This document shows positions 1 through 11,437 of a stretch of 64,000 nucleotides of DNA, piece by piece. The notes under the pieces were generated by a model, which was not told the DNA's origin, ran no database searches, and saw only the letters and a program-made list of their open reading frames with translations. Numbering within the stretch: position 1 is the first letter of the stretch; each line of letters begins with the position of its first letter. The DNA is from Trifolium pratense (lineage: Eukaryota > Streptophyta > Magnoliopsida > Fabales > Fabaceae): positions 67,503,257-67,567,256 of the forward strand of contig NC_060060.1 in assembly GCF_020283565.1 (NCBI RefSeq). The letters are read 5' to 3'. A program made the translations under genes and the position numbers.

Positions 1-3000
1 CTTTGAGTGGAGAGGATGCTAGCCTTGAGGACAATCATTAGAGGTACGTGTTTCATCTATGACACTCCTTTAATTGCGATTATAGATACGGGAGCGACGC
101 ATTCTTTTATTTCTTTGGATTGTGCGAAGCGTCTTAGTATTCCTTTAACGGATATGACGGGTAGGATGGAAATAGAAACTCCTGCTAATGGTTCAGTGAT
201 TACCCGACAAGTATGTCGTAATTGCCCCGTAACCATTTTTGGTAGGCACTTTGGTATGGATTTAGTGTGTATTCCACTTAGTGGTATGGATGTAATTTTT
301 GGTATGAATTGGTTAATCTTCAACCGAATTCATATCAACTGTCGTGAGAAGGCCGTTGTTTTTCCGAAGTCGGAGGAGAACTTGCATTTGATGAGCGGGA
401 AGGAAGTATCGGAAGCGTTGAAAGAACATGCCGAGATGTTCATGATGTTTGCATCATTGAAACTCGAAGGAGGAGTTAAGGTAGAAGAGTTACCGATCGT
501 TTGTGAATTCCCAGATGTGTTTCCGGATGATATATCTGACGTGCCTCCAAAGCGAGAGTTAGAGTTTTCTATCGACCTAGTACCTGGAACTAGTCCGATA
601 TCGATGGCGCCGTATCGAATGTCAGCGTCAGAGTTGAATGAGTTGAAGAAGCAACTTGAAGAGCTGCTTGAAAAGAGGTTTGTTCGACCGAGTGTTTCGC
701 CATGGGGAGCACCGGTATTGCTTGTGAAGAAGAAAGATGGAAGCATGAGATTATGTATAGACTATCGTCAGTTGAACAAAGTGACGATCAAGAATAAATA
801 TCCACTTCCGAGGATAGATGATTTGATGGATCAACTAGTTGGAGCTTGCGTGTTTAGTAAGATCGATTTAAGATCTGGATACCATCAGATTAGAGTGAAG
901 ACGGAAGACATACCTAAGACTGCATTCAGGACGAGGTATGGGCACTACGAGTATTCAGTTATGCCGTTTGGTGTGACCAATGCACCCGGAGTTTTCATGG
1001 AGTATATGAACCGAATTTTCCATTCATTTTTGGATAGATTCGTGGTGGTGTTCATCGACGACATTTTGATTTACTCAAAATCCGAGGAAGAGCACGAAGA
1101 GCACTTGAGGATTGTTTTGCAAGTCTTGAAGGAGAAGAAGTTGTATGCCAAGTTGTCAAAGTGTGAATTTTGGATGAAAGAAGTGAGTTTCCTAGGGCAT
1201 ATAATTTCAAGTGGAGGAATCGCGGTAGATCCTGCGAAGGTTGACGCTGTGTCACAGTGGGGAACGCCGGAATCTGTTTCTGAGATTAGAAGTTTCCTTG
1301 GTTTAGCCGGTTATTATAGAAGATTCATCGAAGGTTTTTCGAAGTTGGCTTTACCGTTAACCAAGTTGACGAGGAAAGATCAAGCGTTTGTTTGGGATAG
1401 TATTTGTGAGAAGAGTTTCCAAGAGCTCAAGAGAAGATTGACTACTGCACCCGTGTTGATTTTACCTGATGCCAAAGAGTCGTTCGTCGTGTATTGCGAT
1501 GCTTCGAAGTTAGGACTTGGTGGAGTGCTTATGCAAGGGGGTAATGTGGTAGCATATGCTTCAAGGCAACTGAAGGTTCACGAGAGGAACTATCCAACTC
1601 ATGATTTGGAGTTAGCCGCAGTGGTGTTTGCTTTTAAAGTGTGGAGACACTACTTGTATGGATCGAGGTTTGAAGTTTTCAGTGATCACAAGAGTCTGAA
1701 ATACTTATTCGACCAGAAGGAGTTGAATATGAGGCAACGAAGATGGCTCGAATTCTTAAAGGACTACGATTTTGATTTGAGTTATCACCCCGGAAAAGCC
1801 AATGTGGTGGCCGATGCATTAAGTAGGAAAACTTTGCATATGTCATCATTGATGGTGAAAGAGTTAGAGTTGATTGAAGAATTCCGAGACTTGAGTCTTG
1901 TGTGTGAGGTTACTTCTTCAAGTGTGAAGCTTGGAATGTTAAGATTGACGAATCCTTTTCTTGAAGATATTAAAGAACGTCAGAAATCGGATAAGAAATT
2001 GATGGAGAAGATGGTACTCATCAATGAAGGCAAAGAGATCAATATCAAGATTGACGAAGGTGGAGTCATGAGATTTCAAGGAAGAGTTTGTGTACCAGAT
2101 GTACCCGAATTGAAGAGAATGATCATGGAAGAAGGTCACAGAAGTGGTTTGAGTATTCATCCTGGAGTAACCAAGATGTATCAGGATTTGAGGAAGTTAT
2201 TTTGGTGGCCGGGAATGAAGAGGCAAATTTCTGAATTCGTTTATTCATGCTTAACTTGTCAGAAATCGAAGATTGAACATCAGAAGCCGTTTGGTTTGTT
2301 GCAACCAATGTTTATACCCGAATGGAAATGGGATAGCATTGCAATGGATTTTGTGGGAGGTTTACCGAAGACCAAGAAAGGTAACGAGGTGATTTGGGTA
2401 GTAGTAGATCGTCTGACGAAGTGTGCTCACTTCATTGCTATCAGGAAAGGTACTTTGGTGCCTAAGTTGGCCGAGATTTATGTGGAGCAGATTGTGAAGC
2501 TACATGGTATTCCAACAAGTATTATTTCGGATAGAGATCCGAGATTTACTTCGAGATTTTGGGAAAGCATGCAAGAAGCTTTAGGAACGAAGTTGAGGTT
2601 GAGTTCAGCTTATCATCCTCAGACAGATGGTCAGTCGGAGAGGACGATACAATCCTTAGAGGATTTGTTGAGGGCTTGTGTTTTGGAGCAAAACATGAAT
2701 TGGGATTCTTGTTTGCCGTTGGTAGAGTTTACATACAACAACAGTTACCATTCTAGTATCGGAATGGCACCGTTTGAGGCTTTGTATGGGAGAAGGTGTA
2801 GGACACCTCTGTGTTGGTATGAAACTGGAGAAGGTGCAATTCTTGGACCAGAGATTGTACAAGAAACAACAGAGAAGATTCGGATGATTCGTGAGAAGAT
2901 GAAAGCGTCTCAGAGTCGACAGAAGAGTTATCATGATAAGAGGAGGAAGGACATTGAATTCCAAGAAGGGGATCATGTATTCCTACGAGTTACATCGACT

Positions 3001-3426
3001 ACTGGAGTAGGACGTGCGTTGAAGTCAAGGAAGTTGACGTCGAGGTTTATTGGACCGTTTGAGATTTTGAAGCGAGTTGGGAAAGTTGCGTATAGGATTG
3101 CATTACCGCCATCATTGGCGAATTTGCACGATGTTTTCCATGTATCACAGTTGCGCAAGTATGTGTCTGATCCGACACACGTGATTGAATCGGACGATGT
3201 TCAAGTGAGGGATGACTTGACCATCGAGACTGTGCCTTTGAGGATCGAAGGAAGAGAAGTGAAGAGGTTGAGAAACAAAGAGATTGCATCCGTGAAAGTC
3301 GTGTGGGGAGGACCGGCTGGTGAGAATGCAACGTGGGAGCTGGAAAGCAAGATGAGAGATTCTTATCCCGATCTGTTTCTAGGTAATTTCGAGGGCGAAA
3401 TTCTTTTAAGGGGGGTAGGATTGTAA
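1..3426 (+). pseudogene. gag-pol polyprotein of copy A, partial, frameshifted at the gag/protease junction
   Basis: The long frame encodes aspartic protease ([10 protein letters not shown]), reverse transcriptase (catalytic FIDDILIYS), RNase H ([17 protein letters not shown]), integrase with an HHCC zinc region and a DDE core ([27 protein letters not shown]), then a [18 protein letters not shown] module and a chromodomain-like tail ending GVGL-stop. Compared with copy B, two bases are missing near position 36. The gag-side frame (agt at 6-8) therefore hits TAG at 39-41, and the pol frame continues out of phase with it. Copy A cannot make a normal Gag-Pol. The TAA stop at 3424-3426 uses the first bases of the LTR. 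Downstream of the deletion about eight residues differ from copy B over roughly 1130. Confidence 0.93.
3408..3420 (+). other. polypurine tract of copy A
   Basis: AAGGGGGGTAGGA lies immediately before the 3' LTR, the expected position for the plus-strand primer of reverse transcription. The identical tract is present in copy B at 56242-56254 on the minus strand. It overlaps the last codons of the polyprotein. Confidence 0.85.
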
Positions 3427-5644
3427 CGACCCATTTTTCGTATTCGTATATTTTATTAAATGTTATTTTATTTATTAATTGGCTTTTATTATTTTAGTGA
3501 GCGGCGAATAATTATTTAGCCGAGCGTAAGTTATTAGACGCGAGAACCTTTGTTTTGGGCTTAATGGGCGTGAGAGGCAATGGGCCTAAGCCATTTGGGC
3601 TTGGTTCATGACAATGGAAAGTAGTATAAGTAGCAAGTCAAACACATGAATAGTATCACAAATCATTTCTTTGAGTTTGAGTGAGTAAGAGCAAGAGCAA
3701 AGCTAAGCTAGGGTTTTGGCTAGGAGAATCACGAGCAAGAGAGGAGAGGAAAGGCTTGGATCATCATCTTTGCTTAAGGTAAGAGATTAGAATTCATGAT
3801 TCTTGAGTGGCAAGGAGAGGGGAGATTGTCTATGTCTCCATTCCCGAACTCTCCCACTCGATTTCTTTTAGACTTTTGATTAAGCTTTTGTATGTGAGTG
3901 TGATGTTCTTCATCATCACTTTGTATGTGTTAATCACTAGCTTGATTCCATGAAAAATATGTATGTGTTTGGATCATATTGAAAAAGTTTATGAAAGTTG
4001 CTTAAAACCCAAGTAATTGGCATGATTTTGATTGTTTGAGGTATTTGGATGTTTGGAAGGGATGATTAATGTTCCTTGATACCATATATGCTTGAAATAG
4101 CTGTTTATAAGAATTTATAACATGTTTGAATGAATTTTTGAGTTGATTCAATGTTAAACCGCCTTATTGAAACTCAAGAACAGATATTTTTCTGGTATAG
4201 TTCGCTAAGCGACCAGGAGTTCGCTGTAGCGAACATGTTCGCTGAAGCTCGCCAATGTTCGCCATGAGCAGGTGATCCCCTGGTGAGGTTCGCGTAGGCT
4301 CGCTAAGCCTTCGCTCAGCGAATAGTTCGTTGAAGCTCGCCAATGCTCGCCATGAGCAGGTGACTTCCTGGCGAGGTTCGCCATGTCTCGCTGAGGCTTC
4401 GCTTAGCGAAGGCCTCTGTGACAGCAATTTTTGTTGATGTTTGTAAGTGTGATTAGGCACTTGTAACATGGTTTAAGGGTATCCTTACATGATTGTTGAT
4501 ACTGTTAATGCTTATTGTTAATCGTTATATGATTGTTAAACGTGTATGCAATAAGTTGTAGCTTAAAGTGAGCAATGTTATGTTTTGGCATTAATTTGTA
4601 ATGTTAAGTGAATGTGTTAGGATTGTGTTCCCGCATTCATAAAAGAGTAGCTTCGAGCTAGAGGATATCATATGGTTGATATGTGTATGCATACATGCAT
4701 TCATGATTGTATGTGAACATTGGAAACTTGGGTTCCAATAACGAAAATGGTTTATGTGTCCATAATGAAGCCGAGAATCGGATTAGATGAATCCATGAGT
4801 CCGGAGTTGCTATCCAACAGGATATAAAACTGTGTTGGCTTATCCAAGGGAGATAAGATGGTTCGGTAAGTTCCGACATATCCAGCAAGATATAAAACTG
4901 TTCTTGGTCCACCGTTGGTGAGACACCTTGGTACCACATGCATTTAGTTATGTCTAGGGATGGCATGACAGTGAATTAATTGGCATTAGATACCTTAGGG
5001 TAAATGCGCATATATTTGATAAATGGTATGTGACATTATTGGGTTGAATTGTGTTGAACTTTATTAATTGATAATTGTTTAGTGCGATGTTTTTGGCGTG
5101 AGTTAGAATATGTATGATGTAGTTCGAAAGTGTAAGACCTTTCTTATGCTCGTATGTTATGCGATTATGTTTTCTAACTCTCTGCTTTGTGTTATTTGCT
5201 GGACCTTTGGGGGTTCAGATATTCAGGCCGAGGACTGTGCCAACGTTTAGACTGCTGTTTTAGCGTGGTGTTGAAGTACCTTTTGGTGAGGAGACTTAGC
5301 ATAGATTTCTCCTGTTAGTACTAGCTTTTGGTTAGAGTTTGTAAATAGTAAATGCTCTGGTAATGTAACATCGAGTCGGGGATTACGCTTGGATTTCATC
5401 GTATATCGGTGTTACCTTTTGATATGCTAGTTCTTGTATAAGTGACATCCTTAGGGATGAATATGGCTTATGTATATATATGCATGCTTGGTTAGATTGA
5501 ATCCGCTGTTGCTTTTCATGTTAAACTTCATGATGCTCTGTGTGTATGCTTGTGTTTTAATTACCGCGTGGCACTCTGCCTTTACACTTGTTGAAAAGTT
5601 TTTAAAATTACGTTTTTAAGGGTAGTATGGGTTAGGGTGTTACA
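3422..5644 (+). repeat. 3' LTR of copy A (2223 bp)
   Basis: It begins TGTAACGACC and ends GGGTGTTACA, so the termini are TG..CA inside a 6-bp inverted repeat TGTAAC/GTTACA. It matches both LTRs of copy B along its length but is exactly 88 bp longer, because one internal unit is tandemly duplicated (4242-4417). No protein-coding content is evident; the small open frames in it are antisense to nothing recognisable. Confidence 0.95.
4242..4417 (+). repeat. 88-bp tandem duplication inside LTR A
   Basis: Two diverged units, 4242-4329 and 4330-4417, each start with a TGAAGCTCGCCAATG-like block and carry GCCATGAGCAGGTGA. The block is full of short palindromic words such as TTCGCTNAGCGAA and AGTTCGCTGTAGCGAAC. 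Copy B LTRs carry a single unit, which accounts for the whole length difference (2223 versus 2135). Confidence 0.9.
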
Positions 5645-6225
5645 GTTGTCATCTATATTTTTTTTTAATACTATTGTCATCTTTATCTACTTTTCATATA
5701 CCATAATAATAAATAATAAAGAATTATATCTCTCCAATATCCAATTATACTAATCAAAATAATATATTGTTACACGTACAAGAGGATAAAATCTAAAAAC
5801 AATTATGCTTGACCCTTGGCTATCCATATGATGTGATGCATAAGGTCACACAATCATGTAATTCTCACTTCCTCATGATTTCTCTTCATTTCCTCTAATA
5901 ATTATATTCAGCAGTTCACAACCTTTGCACAGTTAATTGGTTCCTATATAAATGTGTCAATCATTCTAAGCATTTCTTCACCTTTCACACATGATAAATA
6001 TTTTGATAAGGTTATGCAAAGAGTTATAGGTAATGGGATTGAAATGTATAACCATTATCATTATCATATTTCATTCAATTTCGATGATCCCCACTTATTC
6101 TCTTTGATCGGTTGTTATCACATACATATAGGTATATATAAGTAGCATATCAGTTACTTCTTTAGTCATGCATACATTTCTATTGAGTTTAGTTTTTAGT
6201 TAAAAAAAAAACACTCTTTCAAACC
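5645..6225 (+). promoter_or_regulatory. region upstream of the RPA1-like pseudogene, with a TATA-like box
   Basis: AT-rich DNA between LTR A and the broken RPA1 gene. TATATAAA at 5945-5952 lies about 275 bp before the ATG at 6226. The first 60 bp (CTATTGTCATCTTTAT, TACTTTTCATATACC) resemble 7395-7440 and 8400-8450, so LTR element A appears to have landed inside the same Helitron-like repeat. No independent gene is seen here. Confidence 0.4.
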
Positions 6226-6937
6226 ATGGCTCCTATCTACACTCCTATGTCCGTTGTAGTAGCTAGAAAAGCAAATCCAAAGTAGAAAGTTTGAATAATT
6301 CATGTGTGGAATGTAACAAACAAATACAAACCAACTGAGGTTACGTATATGAATATGTTGTTTATTGATGAAAATGTGATGAACTATCTTGATATACTTT
6401 TCACATTTTCACAAAATCTCTATTGATTTTTTTTTTATTATTGACTTTTTCCTTTTTTTTTACTTTGATCATCCAGTGCGATAAGATTCTTGCTACTGTG
6501 GGAAATAGTTTGGTGTCAAAGATAAAAAAAAATAGTTGGACAATGATCAACATATAAGGTTGAAAATATATTGGTTGGAGGAAGTGATAAGTATAAAATT
6601 ATATCACATAAGTATAAGCTGAATTGCATGTTTACTACTACATTTACCAAGATCGATGCTCCACACATTCCATTGAACCATTTTGATTTTATGTCATTCC
6701 AAGATATTTTGAATTCAACTGAAGAAGAAAAAAAATAGTTGGTAATGATTATTAGTTTTTGTTTTAATTTTAAATAAATCTCATATATTGATTGATATTT
6801 TAATCTAAATAATATGTCTCTATTTTAATCTTTTTAGATGTTATTGGGCATGTGATTGAAAGAAGTGATATCAAAGAGAACCTAAAGATGAAAATATTAA
6901 AAAGCTAATGGACCTAACTTTAGAAGATTTGGAGTAA
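6226..6937 (+). pseudogene. RPA1-like (DUF223, OB-fold) gene remnant, three exons
   Basis: From ATG 6226 the translation starts MAPIYTPMSVVVARKANPK and is followed in the same frame by stops at 6283 (TAG) and 6292 (TGA). It then resumes with IIHVWNVTNKYKPTEV and MNMLFIDEN, the pattern of the first OB fold of plant RPA1-like proteins. A second block from 6477 (after an acceptor CAG) reads ILATVGNSL and later SHKYKLNCMFTTTFTKID and PLNHFDFMSFQDIL. A third from 6838 (after TTTTTAG) reads DVIGHVIERSDIKENLK and KLMDLTLEDLE. Family knowledge: RPA1 binds single-stranded DNA, and such DUF223 genes are multiplied by Helitrons in plants. Stops, truncation and loss of the C-terminal half make this a pseudogene. 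The third exon is repeated at 7870-7966. Confidence 0.75.
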
Positions 6938-7091
6938 GTTAATTAAATATCATATATTATGAAGAATAAAAAAAAAATTTATATAGCGCACATTGACGTC
7001 AATTGTATATTTTTGGTAGATGCAATATGATCCATTGTACTCATTTCGAAATGTATAAACACATCTTTAATATCTATCTTATATTTACATT

Positions 7092-7093
7092 AC

Positions 7094-7156
<63 letters not shown>
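7092..7156 (+). repeat. (TTA)n microsatellite
   Basis: An uninterrupted run of TTA/ATT triplets. The paralogous run in the second tandem copy (about 8125-8162) has nine fewer triplets. The tyrosine-rich reading frame across it is a by-product of the repeat. Confidence 0.95.
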
Positions 7157-7249
7157 TTGTTGTTGTTGATGTTATTATTATAATTTTCATAATTTTTATT
7201 GTTTCAATTTATACGAATGATTTTTCAACATTATAATATAAAATACCGC

Positions 7250-7275
7250 ATAACATCCGTGCATCGCACGGATCT
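7250..7275 (+). other. Helitron-like terminal hairpin
   Basis: ATCCGTGCATCGCACGGAT is a perfect palindromic stem. It is followed by TCTATATATATAAATC, which resembles a plant Helitron 5' start (TC..). The block recurs at about 8258-8282, 9074-9091, 9658-9675 and, degenerate, at 10578-10593. Hairpin plus nearby CTAG ends is how plant Helitron 3' termini look; the assignment is by pattern only. Confidence 0.5.
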
Positions 7276-8126
7276 ATATATATAAATCTTAGATAGTTAT
7301 CCTATTAGTTCTCTAAACCCTAAACCACTTAAACCAATGAAATTTCTTCATTTAGCCATGTCATTCACTTACAATGTCACATCATTTCTCCTTACATTAT
7401 TGTCATATTGATCAACTTTTCATATACCTATATTTATATGTGTGATGATGCATTAATATATAAAATAAAATAAAAAACTGCCCAATTATATTAAAAAAAA
7501 ACGTCCGATTATATGTTTATATAAGAAAAAAAACGTATGGACTAATGGAAGCAAATAGTCACTATAATGATTGAATATATCTAATCAAAAGGAAATAAAA
7601 TAGTCATTAAATCATCATATTTTGCTAAACAATTGTTTAAACAATTGTCACTAAATAATCATATTTTGTTTAAATTCTATAATCTATTGTTTTTTTATTA
7701 TGTACTGAGAATTCTATTGTCATGATGTCATACTGAATGTGAATGATAATGAAAAAACAAAGTTTTTCGTTGAAGGATATAAGGATGTGACTTCTTGATC
7801 AATATTAGGTGATCATATATTGATTGATATTTTAATCTAAATAATATGTCTCTATTTTAATCTTTTTAGATGTTATTGGGCATGTGATTGAAAGAAGTGA
7901 TATCAAAGAGAACCTAAAGATGAAAATATTAAAAAGCTAATGGACCTAACTTTAGAAGATTTGGAGTAAGTTAATTAAATATCATATATTATGAAGAATA
8001 AAAAAAAAAAATTATATAGCGCACATTGACGTCAATTGTATATTTTTGGTAGATGCAATATGATCCATTGTACTCATTTCGAAATGTATAAACACATCTT
8101 TAATATCTATCTTATATTTACATTAC

Positions 8127-8162
<36 letters not shown>

Positions 8163-8257
8163 TTGTTGTTGTTGATGTTATTATTATAATTTTCATAATT
8201 TTTATTGTTTCAATTTATACGAATGATTTTTCAACATTATAATATAAAATACCGCAT

Positions 8258-8282
8258 AACATCCGTGCATCGCACGGATCTA
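8258..8282 (+). other. Helitron-like terminal hairpin, duplicate
   Basis: Same palindrome ATCCGTGCATCGCACGGAT and following TCTATATATA as at 7255, carried into the second tandem copy. Confidence 0.5.
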
Positions 8283-9035
8283 TATATATAAATCTTAGAT
8301 AGTTATCCTATTAGTTCTCTAAACCCTAAACCACTTAAACCAATGAAATTTCTTCATTTAACCATGTCATTCACTTACAATGTCACATCATTTCTCCTTA
8401 CATTATTGTCATATTGATCAACTTTTCATATACCTATATTTATATGTGTGATGATGCATTAATATATAAAATAAAATAAAAAACTGCCCAATTATATTAA
8501 AAAAAAAAGTCCGATTATATGTTTATATAAGAAAAAAAACGTATGGACTAATGGAAGCAAATAGTCACTATAATGATTGAATATATCTAATCAAAAGGAA
8601 ATAAAATAGTCATTAAATCATCATATTTTGTTAAACAATTGTTTAAACAATTGTCACTAAATAATCATATTTTGTTTAAATTCTATAATCTATTGTTTTT
8701 TTATTATGTACTGAGAATTCTATTGTCATGATGTCATACTGAATGTGAATGATAATGAAAAAACAAAGTTTTTCGTTGAAGGATATAAGGATGTGACTTC
8801 TTGATCAATATTAGGTGATCAACTAGCTATTGATCTGTTCATTTTTCATTTGGGGCGTCGAAGACGGTAAATCATTTACACACTATCTGTTAAAAACTTG
8901 AAACTCTCTCTTGATTATATACTCTTAAAAACTTAAAACTCTGTTTTGATCATATACACACTTTTTGTTAATTCTAATAATTATTTATACACAATTATTG
9001 GTTTGATTATTATTATTTTAATAATATTTATTGTT

Positions 9036-9310
9036 TCAATTTTTCCACGTTATAATATAAAATAACGCATTACACCCGTGCATCGCACGGGTAAACAACA
9101 AAATAATAATAATAAAAAAGTGATGTAAATATAAGATAGATATTAAAGATGTGTTTATACATTTCGAAAAGATTACAATGGATCCTATTGCATCTACCAA
9201 AATAAGTTGGTAATCCATAAATTGTCATGTCGCTATGAAAACGGTTTGTGGTCATACTCATACACTGTGCATTTGATTCTTAATTGGACACTATAATTCA
9301 ATATATAGTA
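9036..9310 (-). mobile_element. Helitron-like fragment, inverted relative to 10270-10598
   Basis: Read on the minus strand, this block matches 10270-10560, including TATGGATTACCAACTTATTT and CATTTCGAAA in reverse. It carries ACCCGTGCATCGCACGGGT at about 9074-9091. The pair forms an inverted repeat about 1 kb apart. No coding capacity is recognised. Confidence 0.5.
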
Positions 9311-9532
9311 TTAAAGATTAATTAGTGCGTATAATTTAGTAAAACCTATTATTATTAGTTGAATGGGTGAATAATGAAAAGTCATATGTATATAAATGTA
9401 GGCATATGAAAAAGTGTATAGAGATGACAATGATGTAAGTAGAAATGATGTGGCATTATTGAGTGGTTTAATTGGATATAAGTGACTGACGTGGATTATA
9501 GGGTTAGATTAGTGGTTGCACAACTATCTAGG

Positions 9533-9534
<2 letters not shown>

Positions 9535-9619
<85 letters not shown>
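9535..9619. repeat. (AT)n microsatellite
   Basis: About 85 bp of uninterrupted AT dinucleotides. It directly abuts CTATCTAGG on the left, which is also found, in the same arrangement, before a short TATATATA run at 10255-10270, so the run is an expanded element terminus. The Ile-Tyr frame through it is not a gene. Confidence 0.97.
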
Positions 9620-9621
<2 letters not shown>

Positions 9622-9646
9622 TGTTTATACATTTAAAAAAACTTAT

Positions 9647-10270
9647 CTAGACACTTACCCGTGCGATGCACGGGTCTTATGTGTTATTTTATACTATAAC
9701 GTCAAAAAATTATTTGTATAAGTAATAAATTTAAAATTGAAACAATAGGAGCAAAGATATTAATTTGAAACTTATTGGAGTCTTCATTATCCCTTACCAA
9801 AAAATTACTACATTATCGAATTTGACATTTATATTAATTTGAAACTTATTGGAGCAAAGATAAACCAGCTTAACTCATACTCAAATATCGAATATGATAA
9901 AAATCATACAGGGCATAACAACCATTAGTAAATTTTATTTTATCTAATTTTTTTTACTAACATTAAAAAAGTAGTCCCGACAATCGACCAACTCCTTATA
10001 TTTACAAAGATTGAACAAAAGATTATTAACAAAAACATTAACTATTTTGAAAAAAAAACAATAAAATACACAAAATAATAAAATAACACAAAAAAATTAA
10101 AATGAATAATAACCCAAAACAATAATAATATTAATAATAATAATAATAATAATTACAATTAGTACCCCACATTAAATGAATGTAAGTGGATGATGTGGCT
10201 AAATGAAAGGTTTTCATTGGTTTGTGGATTAGGTTTAGATAGACAATTTCATAACTATCTAGGATTTATA
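9647..10270 (-). mobile_element. Helitron-like termini on the minus strand
   Basis: On the minus strand ACCCGTGCATCGCACGGGT (9658-9675) is followed by AAGTGT and CTAG (9650-9647), the expected order for a Helitron 3' end (hairpin, about ten bases, CTRR). Upstream on that strand, 10271-10150 begins TCTATATATATAAATCCTAG and matches the 5'-like block at 7272-7385. The pair could delimit an approximately 620-bp non-autonomous element. Between them lies only AT-rich DNA with an AAT run near 10115-10153. Confidence 0.4.
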
Positions 10271-10598
10271 TATATAGATATTGAATTATAGTATCCAATT
10301 AAGAATCAAATGCACAGTGTATGAGTATGACCACAAACCGTTTTCATAGCGACATGACAATTTATGGATTACCAACTTATTTTGGTAGATGCAATAGGAT
10401 CCATTGTAATCTTTTCGAAATGTATAAACACATCTTTAATATCTATCTTATATTTACATCACTTTTTTATTATTATTATTTTGTTGTTGTTGATGTTATT
10501 ATTATAATTTTCATAATACTTATTGTTTCAATTTATACGAATGATTTTTCAACATTACAATATAAAATACCACATAATACCCGTGCATGTGGGACTAG
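10271..10598 (+). mobile_element. Helitron-like fragment ending in CTAG
   Basis: It shares with 6990-7260 and 8020-8270 the string of TTTTGGTAGATGCAAT, a TCATTTCGAAATG-like block, an (ATT)n run, TTTGTTGTTGTTGATG and ACGAATGATTTTTCAACATT. It ends ACCCGTGCATGTGGGACTAG, a decayed hairpin followed by CTAG at 10595-10598 and T. The final CTAG-T fits a Helitron 3' terminus. Confidence 0.5.
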
Positions 10599-11437
10599 TA
10601 TAATTTGTAATCCTAGTAACTCAAAATACTTTAATTGCAAAAACACCCACTAAAACCTAGCACTAAATTTTCATTTCTTCTTCTTCTTCAGGTTTGTAGC
10701 AGCAATCAATTTCTTCATTTTTTTCAACTAAACTAAACAATTCTTCTTTTTTTTCTTAACTCATGAGTAATTTTCGTTTTTCTTGTTTCTCAAATTTTCG
10801 AATCTTCATATGCCATAACTGAAGGGAAAACTTATATGGATTTTGCAGAGCATGCTTTTACGAATCTAATGACACAAATTTCGTATTTTTTCGACAATCA
10901 TAGAGGGAGAAATCTAAAAAATACATTTTCTTTCATGGGGTTCAAAGATTTCCAAATTTGTCCGTAAATCTCACTTTTTTATGTTTAAGACTTGATTATT
11001 TTGTATTAAGATCATTAGAAATTGAATTTCGATCGAAACCCACAAAAAATCATATGAAACGGTGTTGAAAAACGAAATATACACGTGCTGGATCGTGGGT
11101 AGCGTTTTGACCCGTTTCTGGTCGCGGATCGACCCGCCAGAGGTTGAAGATGACTGTTCATACGCGTACGAAGCCCACTCGCGGATTAGAGAGAGTGCGA
11201 GAGAGTGTGATTGCTACGAGTGTCCGTTTTTTATTCCGTTTTTTATTCCGTTTTTTGCGTTGTGCTCGATTTAACGAGATTTATTTTAGTAATATTTTTT
11301 TTAATTTTTTTCTTGCATTAAAGATTTTTTATAAAATATAACACCTTATATTAGTTAATTAAATATTTTTTTAAACTAAATTATTATGAAAAAAAATGTT
11401 ACAAATATAATACTCCATCCGACAACTATTATAAATA
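10599..11437. other. intergenic, no gene recognised
   Basis: AT-rich DNA with a GC-richer island at 11085-11230 that includes GGATCGACCCGCC and ACGCGTACG, plus a triple TTTTTTATTCCG repeat at 11226-11258. Open frames crossing the island show no known domain. The island resembles in style, but is not an obvious copy of, 14515-14660. Confidence 0.5.

Larger units (their letters stand above)
1..5644 (+). mobile_element. Ty3/gypsy chromovirus copy A, 3' part (protease to 3' LTR)
   Basis: The window opens inside the internal region of a Ty3/gypsy element and runs through its 3' LTR. The same family is present complete at 54106-62858 on the other strand, so gag and the 5' LTR of this copy lie, if they exist, left of the window. 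Gene order protease, RT, RNase H, integrase places it in Ty3/gypsy. The chromodomain-like tail and LTRs above 2 kb suggest the Tekay/Del group (inference). Its 3' end abuts GTTGT at 5645, which would be the right target duplication; the left one cannot be seen. Confidence 0.95.
6780..8821 (+). repeat. ~1 kb direct tandem duplication
   Basis: Copy 1 is about 6780-7812 and copy 2 about 7813-8821. They are almost identical, differing mainly in the length of an internal TTA microsatellite (copy 2 is 27 bp shorter there). Each copy includes the last RPA1-like pseudo-exon, the microsatellite, a CCGTGCATCGCACGG hairpin and about 550 bp of AT-rich DNA. The junction GGTGATCA/TATATTG shares TCA with both outer ends, which suggests a microhomology-mediated or replication-slippage duplication. 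Confidence 0.9.

Noticed and set aside
4658..4966. 102-codon frame repeated in all three copies of the large LTR (also 54784-55092 and 61402-61710)
   Set aside because: It is antisense to the element in each case and conserved only because the LTRs are nearly identical. It has no domain; an antisense LTR peptide cannot be excluded but has no support.
7003..8242. Two matching tyrosine-rich frames (7003-7236, 8036-8242)
   Set aside because: They cross the TTA microsatellite in the two tandem copies; similarity reflects duplicated DNA, not coding selection.
9482..9721. 79-codon frame with a long Ile-Tyr run
   Set aside because: It is a translation of the (AT)n microsatellite; no gene context.
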